Positions 1 through 5,110 of a DNA stretch of 5,110 nucleotides are shown here, one piece after another (position 1 is the stretch's first letter; each line of letters opens with the position of its first letter). This DNA comes from Rhodospirillales bacterium. Its GTDB lineage: Bacteria > Pseudomonadota > Alphaproteobacteria > Rhodospirillales > Magnetospirillaceae. The notes under the pieces were generated by a model. It saw nothing but the letters and a program-made list of their open reading frames with translations. It was not told where the DNA came from and made no database searches. The stretch spans positions 1 to 5,110 of the forward strand of contig JASHSH010000434.1 in assembly GCA_030040955.1 (NCBI GenBank), in the 5' to 3' direction. A program made the translations under genes and the position numbers.

Positions 1-108
1 CACCGTGCCCTTCGGACCGGCGAGATCGGCCAGCGCGTACGACTTGCCGTCCGTCGCCGGCAGGCGGAACTCGGGCGCGGCGTCGCCAGGCGCGAGCGGC
101 TGGGGCAT
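1..108 (-). CDS. AhpC/TSA-type thioredoxin-fold redox protein, N-terminal 36 residues (partial)
   Basis: The reverse strand opens at an ATG (complement of 106-108) and stays open to the window edge, giving 36 codons that begin MPQPLAPGDAAPEFRLPATD and continue with GKSYALADLAG. The pattern G-D-x-A-P-x-F-x-L-P-x-x-D-G followed by a short L-x-D-L-x-G segment is the hallmark N-terminus of the AhpC/TSA and redoxin families (peroxiredoxins and TlpA-like thiol proteins). The catalytic cysteine region lies beyond the window, so peroxidase and disulfide-oxidoreductase roles cannot be told apart. No signal peptide precedes the domain, which suggests a cytoplasmic protein. A purine-rich AGGGGAGGGG stretch sits just upstream of the ATG and supports this start. 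It lies 93 bases downstream of the response regulator on the same strand, so co-transcription is possible. Confidence 0.82.
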   Translation of the reverse strand, partial: MPQPLAPGDAAPEFRLPATDGKSYALADLAGPKGTV

Positions 109-156
109 GCGTCCCCTCCCCTCTGGAGTCGGATTGGAATGAAGATACCGCCCGAA

Positions 157-177
157 GGCCGGCGCGGGAAGCCGGCC
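157..177 (-). terminator. GC-rich hairpin between response regulator and redox gene; possible weak terminator
   Basis: GGCCGGC (157-163) and GCCGGCC (171-177) form a perfect 7-bp inverted repeat around a 7-base loop. It lies 25 bases past the stop codon of the minus-strand response regulator and about 50 bases before the start of the next minus-strand gene. No run of T follows on either strand, so this is not a classical intrinsic terminator. It could be a weak or partial terminator, a transcript-end stabiliser, or chance in GC-rich DNA. The rest of 109-201 shows only the ribosome binding site of the redox gene. Confidence 0.25.
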
Positions 178-201
178 CGAAGCGCCGAGCCGAGGGAAGA
201 G

Positions 202-1143
202 CTAGTCGGCTTCGGCGTGACGATCGACCAGCGTCGCGATTTCCCGCACCACCGGTTGCGACCCGCTCTCCGAGCGCATCGATCCGCGCACCACGTCGCC
301 CAGATGGCGCAGCAGGTCGAGATCGATCTCCGGCGGACCCGACGCGGCGTGGCGGCCGATGCGCTTCGCCAGTTTGGCAAGCGCGAGCGCCAAGTCGGCG
401 ATGTGATCCAGATCGGAGCCGCGATAATGTCCGCTGAGCTCGAGGCTCAGCGAATGCAGATCGCCATAGTGACGTTGGAGCAGTTCGCCATCGCCCTCCT
501 GCCAGGAGAGCGCGCGGCGGACCAAGCGCTCGATGCCGGCGAGCGGGTGTTCGGCCAGCCGCTCCTTGAGCTGCACCGCGGCTTTGACCACCTGGCGCCG
601 GAGCCGCGCCTCGGGCAGCTTCTCGACCACCTTGCCGCGCAGCGTGTTCGGCACCTCCATCAGCTCGCCGACCGCCTCGCTGGTCTTCTCGAAATTGGCG
701 CGGATCGGACCGACATAGGTCTGCGTGGCGACGAACGGTTTGCGCCGCTTCACCAGATGGTCGATGCGATCGACGATCCGCTTGGCGGGCGCGGGCTTGC
801 TCATCAGGTCGTCGACCCCTCCGGCGAGCGCGTTCTGCACCTGCCCAACGCTGGCGTCGTTGGTGGTGGCGATCACCACGACGAACGGGTTGCCGCCGAG
901 CGCGTTGCGCCGGATGCGCTGCATCGCCGGCGAGAACTGGCCGCCGAAGCTTCCCGAGTCGCAGACCACGAGGTCGAGCATCTCGCGTCCGGCCACGTCG
1001 AGGAAGGAGTCGGCGGAGCGGCAGGTCGCCGGCTCGCGGATGCCCTTCTCCAGCAGCGCCATGCGGATATCGCTGCGCAGCTGCGGGTTGCTTTCGACCA
1101 GCGCGGCGCGCACCGAATGAAAATCGCGCGGCGTCATGAACAT
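202..1143 (-). CDS. Response regulator with CheY-like receiver and C-terminal helical domain of unassigned function
   Basis: This 313-residue protein has a receiver (CheY-like) domain at about residues 11-130. The likely phosphoacceptor is Asp62 in DLVVCDSGSFGG, the switch threonine is Thr93 or Thr94 in VVVIATTND, and the conserved lysine is Lys116 in LMSKPAP. The metal-binding acidic pair near the N-terminus is reduced to Glu17-Ser18 (VESNPQLR), so one acidic position is lost. A linker with YVGPIR (143-148) leads into a mostly alpha-helical half (about 150-313) with no helix-turn-helix, GGDEF, EAL, HD or kinase signature that I recognise. Output may therefore be through protein contact. The start ATG ends at 1143; GGGGG lies 9 bases upstream, and a second ATG two codons in is the alternative. 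The stop is TAG. No histidine kinase is visible nearby, so it looks orphan in this window. It is transcribed divergently from the reductase. Confidence 0.88.
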   Translation of the reverse strand: MFMTPRDFHSVRAALVESNPQLRSDIRMALLEKGIREPATCRSADSFLDVAGREMLDLVVCDSGSFGGQFSPAMQRIRRNALGGNPFVVVIATTNDASVGQVQNALAGGVDDLMSKPAPAKRIVDRIDHLVKRRKPFVATQTYVGPIRANFEKTSEAVGELMEVPNTLRGKVVEKLPEARLRRQVVKAAVQLKERLAEHPLAGIERLVRRALSWQEGDGELLQRHYGDLHSLSLELSGHYRGSDLDHIADLALALAKLAKRIGRHAASGPPEIDLDLLRHLGDVVRGSMRSESGSQPVVREIATLVDRHAEAD

Positions 1144-1195
1144 GGCCCGGCACCCCCATCGGCTGCGCCGCGCAAATCACGCGCTCCGCGACTAC

Positions 1196-1400
1196 GAATC
1201 TTTCCCCGAATCATCGCACTACCACCCCAAGAGGAAGAATCCCCGGATAGAACGTCAGTGTATGATCAATGCTAACGCGAGAATCGGCAAGCGCGCTGTG
1301 ACGAAAATGTTGTTTTCTCTGTGCGTTCCGTCACGGCGATTAGCGAATACTGGATGCGCTCACACCACATGTTGCGATTCTCCCGTTCTGTTCTCGACTC
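1196..1400. promoter_or_regulatory. Cluster of six GANTC (CcrM-type methylation) sites
   Basis: GANTC occurs at 1196, 1208, 1237, 1281 (all GAATC), 1376 (GATTC) and 1396 (GACTC), six times in 205 bases. By my reading the other roughly 4,900 bases hold only about a dozen. In Alphaproteobacteria GANTC is the target of the cell-cycle methyltransferase CcrM, and the regulator GcrA acts at promoters carrying methylated GANTC. The site at 1281 abuts the weak minus-strand -35-like box. A methylation-sensitive promoter is an inference; the density is what the sequence shows. Confidence 0.45.
1294..1338. repeat. Nested inverted repeat in the divergent promoter region
   Basis: CGCTGTGACG (1294-1303) pairs with CGTCACGGCG (1329-1338) over ten positions with a single T-G wobble. 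Inside the 25-base interior, GAAAA (1303-1307) and TTTTC (1313-1317) form a second inverted repeat around TGTTG. The outer arms have centres 35 bases apart, about three and a third helical turns. This could be an operator with two half-sites, or an RNA fold if transcribed from upstream. There is no poly-T tail in the position expected of a terminator. Confidence 0.4.
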
Positions 1401-1454
1401 GGCGCGGAACCGAATGCGAACGGAGCGGGCGGATCGCAGCGTCGAGAAGTTCTT

Positions 1455-1486
1455 CGAACTCCCCTATCATCCGCGCGAGGGGTTCG
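1455..1486 (+). promoter_or_regulatory. Hairpin covering the reductase ribosome binding site
   Basis: The Shine-Dalgarno sequence GAGGGG (1477-1482) lies 8 bases before the ATG at 1491. Its GGGG plus the following TTCG (1479-1486) can pair with CGAAC-T-CCC(C) at 1455-1464, leaving a small bulge and a loop of about 14 bases. The 5' arm can instead pair with the sequence just before it: AGTTC (1448-1452) with GAACT (1456-1460) around TTC. The two folds exclude each other, so one would hide and the other free the ribosome binding site. Function is inferred; the RNA could simply be partly folded. Confidence 0.3.
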
Positions 1487-1490
1487 TTGC

Positions 1491-2420
1491 ATGACGCTTC
1501 TGCTCAAGTCCGACGGCGATCGGCGCGATCAGTGGTTCCGCGAATTGGCGTCCCGCATGCCCGATCTCGAGGTGCGCAGCTGGCCGGACCTCGGCGATCC
1601 GGCGGAGATCGAGTTCGCGCTGGTCTGGGAAATCCCGCACGGCGTGCTGCGCCGTCTGCCGAATTTGCGGGCGATCTTTTCGATCGGCGCCGGGGTCGAC
1701 CATCTGTTCGCCGATCCCGAATTGCCCCGACAGATTCCGATTTGTCGGGTGGTGGATCGCAATCTCACCGTTCGAATGACCGAATATGTCGTGCTCAACA
1801 CGTTGCGGCTGCACCGGCGCGATCCCGAATATCTCGACGCGCAACGCGAAGGACGCTGGCGCGAACTCTACGCACCGACCGCGGCGGAGCGCGGCGTTGG
1901 CGTCATGGGCCTGGGCGCGCTCGGCGGCGATGCCGCGCGGGCACTCGCGGCGCTCGGTTTCCGCGTGATGGGGTGGAGCCGCCGTGCGCGCGATCTGCAA
2001 GGCGTCGAATGTTTCCACGGCGGGGACGGCCTGGCTCCCTTTCTGGCGCGGGCCGACATTCTCGTGTGCCTGCTTCCGCTCACGCCGGAAACCGAGGGCA
2101 TACTCGGCGCCAACCTGTTCGCCCGGCTGCCGCGAGCGGCGGGACTGATCAACGCGGCGCGCGGTGGCCATTTGATCGAGGCGGATTTGCTGGCGGCGTT
2201 GGAGTCGGGCCAGATACGGCACGCGGTCCTCGACGTGTTCCGCGCCGAGCCGCTGCCCGCCGAGCATCCGTTCTGGCGCCATCGCCGCATCACGATCACG
2301 CCGCACACCGCGAGCGTCACCGACCCAAGCAGCGTGGCGGAGCTGGTCGCCGAGAACATCCGCCGCGCGCGAAGCGGCGAGCCGCTGCTTCATCGCGTCG
2401 ACCCCACCACCGGCTATTGA
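1491..2420 (+). CDS. ghrA: Glyoxylate/hydroxypyruvate reductase A-family D-2-hydroxyacid dehydrogenase
   Basis: This 309-residue protein is of normal length for the GhrA family, cytoplasmic NAD(P)H-dependent enzymes that reduce glyoxylate to glycolate and hydroxypyruvate to D-glycerate. The N-terminal part carries the family signature SIGAGVDHL (64-72) and then RVVDRNLTVRMTEYV (86-100). The Rossmann nucleotide-binding loop is GLGALG at 140-145, followed by GWSRR at 161-165; the basic residues there hint at NADPH use. The catalytic triad is complete: Arg224 in NAARGG, Glu253 in RAEPLP and His272 in TPHTAS. The start is the ATG at 1491, with GAGGGG 8 bases upstream. The stop is TGA. Substrate range within this family varies, so the exact physiological substrate is open, but the enzyme class is secure. 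The TPR-sulfotransferase follows after 153 bases on the same strand. Confidence 0.92.
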   Translation: MTLLLKSDGDRRDQWFRELASRMPDLEVRSWPDLGDPAEIEFALVWEIPHGVLRRLPNLRAIFSIGAGVDHLFADPELPRQIPICRVVDRNLTVRMTEYVVLNTLRLHRRDPEYLDAQREGRWRELYAPTAAERGVGVMGLGALGGDAARALAALGFRVMGWSRRARDLQGVECFHGGDGLAPFLARADILVCLLPLTPETEGILGANLFARLPRAAGLINAARGGHLIEADLLAALESGQIRHAVLDVFRAEPLPAEHPFWRHRRITITPHTASVTDPSSVAELVAENIRRARSGEPLLHRVDPTTGY

Positions 2421-2573
2421 GCCAGGCTCGCCTCCCGGCCGCCGAGCCGCAACGTCCCGTTACCCTCTGAAACACTGGCGAAATTCGGGGGCAACGTGGT
2501 ACCAACAGCCTGACCTTCTCCGCCCGCGCGCAACCGGCGCGGGCGATGATGGTCGTGTGTCGTCGGGAGCAAG
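2421..2573 (+). other. Intergenic spacer upstream of the TPR-sulfotransferase gene
   Basis: This 153-base gap starts right after the reductase stop. GGCTCG (2425-2430) and CGAGCC (2443-2448) can form a 6-bp stem around 12 bases, a weak terminator candidate without a T run. TGGTACCA, an 8-base palindrome, sits near 2500. No convincing promoter boxes were found. Toward its 3' end is the strong hairpin listed separately, and at 2565-2569 a GGGAG motif serves the next gene. Whether the two plus-strand genes share a transcript cannot be settled from the sequence. Confidence 0.4.
2521..2545 (+). repeat. Perfect 9-bp GC hairpin in the leader of the TPR-sulfotransferase gene
   Basis: CGCCCGCGC (2521-2529) and GCGCGGGCG (2537-2545) are exact reverse complements separated by GCAACCG. 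The stem ends 28 bases before the GTG start and about 100 bases after the reductase stop. No T run follows on the plus strand. It could reduce read-through between the two genes or act as a leader structure. Confidence 0.4.
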
Positions 2574-4934
2574 GTGGGCCAGAAGCGAAATCGCGACGGC
2601 GTCGGGGAAGTCGTTTCCCTGCCCGAACAGGCCGTCTGGGATCGCGCCAAGCACATCGCGGATCTGTTCAACGCCGCGCTGGCGCAACACCGACAGGGCC
2701 ACGCCGCGGACGCCGAGCGCATCTGCCAAGTCATCCTCATGACCGATCCGGCGCACGCGCCGAGCTTGCATCTGCTCGGCATGATGGCGTTCGAGACGGG
2801 CGGGCGTGATCGCGCGCTCGAGCTTCTCCGCCGGGCCGTCGCGTGCGGCGCGCCGGAGCCGGAACTGCACAACAATCTGGGCAATGTGCTCGCCGACGGC
2901 GGCAGCCCGGAAGAGGCGCTCGCCTGCTACGACTCCGCCCTCGCCCTGCGACCCGAATTTCCGGAGGCGCATTACAACCGGGCCAACATGCTGGCCATGC
3001 TGCGCCGACCGGACGAGGCGCGCGCGGAATACGAGCGCGTCATCGCGCTCCGTCCCGATCACTTCAAGGCGCGCAACAATCTCGGCAACCTGCTGCTGGC
3101 GCAAGGCCTATACCAGGAAGCGGTCGCCGAGTTCCGACGCGCTCTCGAGATCGCGCCCGATTTCCCCGAGTGTCACAACAATCTTGGCAACGCGCTGCAC
3201 GCGCGCAAGCGCCACGCCGAGGCCGCGCGCCATTTCGAGCGCGCGCTGGCGCTCAAGCCCGACTATGCCGAGGCGCACAACAATCTCGGCATCGCGCGCC
3301 AGGCGATGGGCGAGGCCGAGGCTGCGCTGGCGAGTTATCGCGCCGCCCTGGCGTTGCGTCCCAACTATGCCAACGCACTGCACAATCTCGGCAATGCGCT
3401 TGCCAGCCTGCAACGATACGAGGAGGCGGCTGCCGCCCATCGCGCGGCCATTGGGCTCAACCCGAATTCGGCGCCGATGCGGGTCAGCCTCGGCAACGCG
3501 CTGCAGCGGCTGAAGCTTCACGCGGAGGCGATCACCTGCTACGAGGCGGCGATCGCGCTGCATGCCGACGACGCCGGCGTCTACAGCAATCTCGCCGCGG
3601 CGCTGCACTCCCTCAAACGCCACGCGGACGCGATCGCCTGTTGCGAGAAGGCGCTGGCGCTCGATCCCAATCATGTCGAGGCGCTGAACAATCTCGGCAA
3701 CGCGCTGGAGGCGCTGGACCGCTTCGACGATGCGATGGCGTGCTACCGGAAGGCGCTCGCCCTGGACCCGGCCAACATCGAGGTCCGCTGCAATATCGGC
3801 AACGCGCTGGTCGAGTTCGGACATCTCGACCAAGCGGTGGAAACCTTCGAATCCGCGCTCGCGATCGCCCCACGGCGCACCCGGCTACATCTGTTCGTCG
3901 CGGGCCTCAAGCGCTTCTCGCCGGGCGACCCGATCCTGGAGGCGATGGAGCGGCTCGCGCGCGACTCTGCCGCGATGCCCGACGAGGACCGCACCGAGCT
4001 GTGCTTCGCGCTGGCCAAGGCCTATTCCGATTGCGGCCGCCACGACGAGAGCTTCGCGCAGCTGCTGGCCGGCAACGCGCTTCGGCGCGCCCGCACCGAC
4101 TACGACGAGCGCGCGACGCTCGGCCAGCTGGAGGACATCGGCCGCCGGATCACGGCCTCGGCCGTCGCGGCTTGGCGCGGCCGCGGCAATGACTCGCCGC
4201 TGCCCGTCTTCATCGTCGGCATGCCGCGATCCGGTTCGACCCTGGTCGAGCAAATTCTGGGGGCGCATCCGCAAGTCGCCGCCGCGGGCGAGCTCGACCT
4301 GTTCCACGAAATCCTGGAACAGGTGCTGGGTCCGGGCGGGAACGCGTTTCCGTCGCCGCCCGCTTCCGGCGACGGCGGTGCCATGGCCGATCTCGCCGCG
4401 CGCTATCTCGACGGACTGGCAAGGATCGCGCCGGGCGCCGCGCGCATCACCGACAAGATGCCGTCCAACTTCCGCTTCATGGGGCATATACACGCGGCGC
4501 TGCCGAATGCCCGCATCCTCCACACGAGACGCGACGCCGCCGACACCTGCGTCTCGTGCTTCGCCACCTTGTTCGCGGGCGGGCTGCCCTACAGTTACGA
4601 CTTGGGCGAGCTCGGCCGCTACTGGCGCGCCTACGACGCGTTGATGCGCCACTGGACCGCGATCCTGCCGCCGGGAACGATTCTCGACGTGCGCTACGAG
4701 GAGCTGGTAGCCGATCTCGAAGGTCAGGCGCGGCGCATCGTCGCGCATTGCGGGATCGACTGGGACGACCGCTGCCTGGGTTTCTTCGCGGCCCAGCGCC
4801 CGGTGCGCACCGCCAGCGCGTCGCAGGTCCGCCGGCCGGTCTATCGCGGCTCGGTGGGCCGCCATCGTCTCTACGGTCCCGGCTTGCTGCGGCCGTTGTA
4901 CGACGCGCTCGGCATCGACGATCCCGCGGTCTGA
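2574..4934 (+). CDS. TPR-repeat sulfotransferase family protein
   Basis: This 786-residue protein has an N-terminal tetratricopeptide array and a C-terminal PAPS-dependent sulfotransferase domain. Twelve 34-residue TPR units run without a gap from residue 29 to 436, each with the NNLGNAL...A...Y..AL.L.P pattern. A helical linker (about 437-540) follows. The sulfotransferase starts at about 543: the 5'-phosphosulfate loop is VFIVGMPRSGSTLVEQ (545-560); Glu573 in AGELDLF sits where tyrosylprotein sulfotransferases carry a catalytic acid; ITDKMPSNF (625-633) follows; the 3'-phosphate motif is ILHTRRDAADTCVSC (648-662). The end contains TASASQVRRPVYRGS (746-760), typical of the bacterial TPR-linked group. 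Such enzymes are expected to move sulfate from PAPS to an acceptor bound by the TPR solenoid; the acceptor is unknown. There is no signal peptide or membrane segment. The start is GTG at 2574; an in-frame stop at 2547 excludes an earlier one, and GGGAG lies 4 bases upstream, slightly close. Confidence 0.9.
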   Translation: MGQKRNRDGVGEVVSLPEQAVWDRAKHIADLFNAALAQHRQGHAADAERICQVILMTDPAHAPSLHLLGMMAFETGGRDRALELLRRAVACGAPEPELHNNLGNVLADGGSPEEALACYDSALALRPEFPEAHYNRANMLAMLRRPDEARAEYERVIALRPDHFKARNNLGNLLLAQGLYQEAVAEFRRALEIAPDFPECHNNLGNALHARKRHAEAARHFERALALKPDYAEAHNNLGIARQAMGEAEAALASYRAALALRPNYANALHNLGNALASLQRYEEAAAAHRAAIGLNPNSAPMRVSLGNALQRLKLHAEAITCYEAAIALHADDAGVYSNLAAALHSLKRHADAIACCEKALALDPNHVEALNNLGNALEALDRFDDAMACYRKALALDPANIEVRCNIGNALVEFGHLDQAVETFESALAIAPRRTRLHLFVAGLKRFSPGDPILEAMERLARDSAAMPDEDRTELCFALAKAYSDCGRHDESFAQLLAGNALRRARTDYDERATLGQLEDIGRRITASAVAAWRGRGNDSPLPVFIVGMPRSGSTLVEQILGAHPQVAAAGELDLFHEILEQVLGPGGNAFPSPPASGDGGAMADLAARYLDGLARIAPGAARITDKMPSNFRFMGHIHAALPNARILHTRRDAADTCVSCFATLFAGGLPYSYDLGELGRYWRAYDALMRHWTAILPPGTILDVRYEELVADLEGQARRIVAHCGIDWDDRCLGFFAAQRPVRTASASQVRRPVYRGSVGRHRLYGPGLLRPLYDALGIDDPAV
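2658..3881 (+). repeat. Twelve in-frame 102-base tandem repeats encoding TPR units
   Basis: The TPR array is periodic at 102 bases with no insertions between units (residues 29-62, 63-96, and so on to 403-436). Similarity shows in the DNA as well as in the protein: GGCAACGCGCTG occurs identically at 3186, 3492, 3696 and 3798, spaced by 306, 204 and 102 bases, and AACAATCT recurs at the same phase in several units. The first two units and the last are the most diverged. The regular register suggests growth by duplication of whole units. Confidence 0.85.
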
Positions 4935-4940
4935 CGCGCC

Positions 4941-5110
4941 TCAAATCCTCGCGTTCCTCCCGATCGCGCTGGCCGGATCCCAGAACCGGTAGAGGGCCGA
5001 CGCCCCGATCAGTCGCGCCGCGGCGGGTTCGAACCGGGCGACGCAACGGGGGACGTCGTGACCAGCCGCTGAACCGGAAACAGCTTCAGGTCCAGGCGCT
5101 CGGCCAGGAC
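4941..5110 (-). CDS. Possible 3' end of a convergent gene, reading frame apparently broken (partial)
   Basis: On the minus strand two different frames look coding in succession. From 5110 the first reads VLAERLDLKLFPVQRLVTTS with very high third-position GC, then degenerates and stops at 5009-5011. Another frame becomes coding-like in the second half, reading RLIGASALYRFWDPASAIGR and stopping at 4941-4943, only 6 bases from the stop of the convergent TPR-sulfotransferase. One extra base near the run of five G at 5048-5052 (CCCCC on the coding strand) would join them into one tail. I do not recognise the family. It may be a sequencing or assembly error, a real pseudogene, or non-coding DNA. 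No plus-strand gene starts here. Confidence 0.35.
   Translation of the reverse strand, partial: PGRAPGPEAVSGSAAGHDVPRCVARFEPAAARLIGASALYRFWDPASAIGRNARI

Larger units (their letters stand above)
1144..1490. promoter_or_regulatory. Divergent intergenic region between response regulator and reductase
   Basis: This 347-base stretch separates two genes reading away from each other, so both promoters should lie here. It is clearly less GC-rich than the flanking genes. I found no convincing small gene; the plus-strand frame that crosses it has no ribosome binding site and an arginine/serine-rich, shadow-like translation. The best sigma70-like match is on the minus strand: TTGCCG (complement of 1285-1290), 17 bases, then GATCAT (complement of 1262-1267). 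That is four of six matches in each box, which is weak. On the plus strand TATGAT at 1261-1266 resembles a -10 box but has no matching -35. Six GANTC sites, a nested dyad and a start-site hairpin are listed separately. Confidence 0.6.

Noticed and set aside
139..1275. Plus-strand open frame of 378 codons opposite the response regulator
   Set aside because: It mirrors the minus-strand gene, its translation is rich in Arg, Ala, His and Gln with no domain pattern, and the opposite strand has clear receiver-domain motifs. It is a high-GC shadow.
1302..1329. GGAAC on the minus strand (complement of 1325-1329) as an EcfG general-stress sigma promoter
   Set aside because: No CGTT-like -10 element lies at the expected 16-17 base spacing; the nearest CGTC is 21 bases away.
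1406..1443. GGAAC on the plus strand (1406-1410) as an EcfG promoter for the reductase
   Set aside because: The next CGT-containing motif is about 29 bases downstream, too far for the known spacing.
1136..2470. Plus-strand open frame of 444 codons across the intergenic region and reductase
   Set aside because: Its translation is Arg/Ser/Ala-rich and domain-free, and it overlaps the GhrA-family gene, which has a full catalytic triad in another frame.
2546..2809. Small plus-strand frame of 87 codons starting ATGATGG at 2546
   Set aside because: It has no Shine-Dalgarno site and runs into the TPR-sulfotransferase in another frame with an Arg/Gly-rich translation.
2843..4192. Long alternative plus-strand frame within the TPR region (449 codons)
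   Set aside because: It is the out-of-frame reading of the 102-base repeats; its apparent periodic motifs (for example AQQSRQ) are by-products of the real TPR frame.
3885..4865. Minus-strand open frame of 326 codons opposite the sulfotransferase domain
   Set aside because: There is no recognisable motif, the composition is shadow-like, and the plus strand encodes conserved PAPS-binding motifs over the same bases.
5026..5035. GGTTCGAACC resembling a tRNA T-arm
   Set aside because: The flanking bases do not form the 5-bp T stem, and no acceptor, D or anticodon arms are visible nearby. It is a 10-base palindrome.

Overview
This is a GC-rich window with the codon habits of an alphaproteobacterium. 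GC is high at third codon positions, and overlapping open frames run on both strands through the real genes. The response-regulator type, the GhrA-type dehydrogenase, the TPR-sulfotransferase fusion and a cluster of GANTC sites (the alphaproteobacterial CcrM methylation motif) all fit that group. I cannot fix the genus from the sequence.

Layout, left to right. At 1-108 (minus) is the N-terminal end of an AhpC/TSA (thioredoxin-fold) redox protein that runs off the left edge. At 202-1143 (minus) is a 313-residue response regulator: a receiver domain followed by an alpha-helical C-terminal half with no recognisable DNA-binding domain. The 93-base gap between these two holds only a GC-rich hairpin. 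At 1144-1490 is a 347-base divergent intergenic region, visibly less GC-rich than its neighbours. It holds six GANTC sites, a long nested dyad and a hairpin over the ribosome binding site of the next gene. At 1491-2420 (plus) is a GhrA-family glyoxylate/hydroxypyruvate reductase. After a 153-base gap with a perfect 9-bp hairpin comes a 786-residue protein at 2574-4934 (plus), with twelve gap-free 34-residue TPR units joined to a PAPS-dependent sulfotransferase domain. The last ~170 bases look like the 3' end of a convergent minus-strand gene whose reading frame appears broken.

The genes do not form an obvious single pathway. The two minus-strand genes (regulator, redox protein) could be co-transcribed from the divergent region. 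The reductase and the TPR-sulfotransferase point the other way and may or may not share a transcript. The points most worth following are the GANTC cluster between regulator and reductase, the TPR-sulfotransferase and its 102-base internal repetition, the unusual acidic pocket of the receiver domain, and the possible frameshift at the right edge. I see no mobile element, CRISPR array, tRNA or rRNA.
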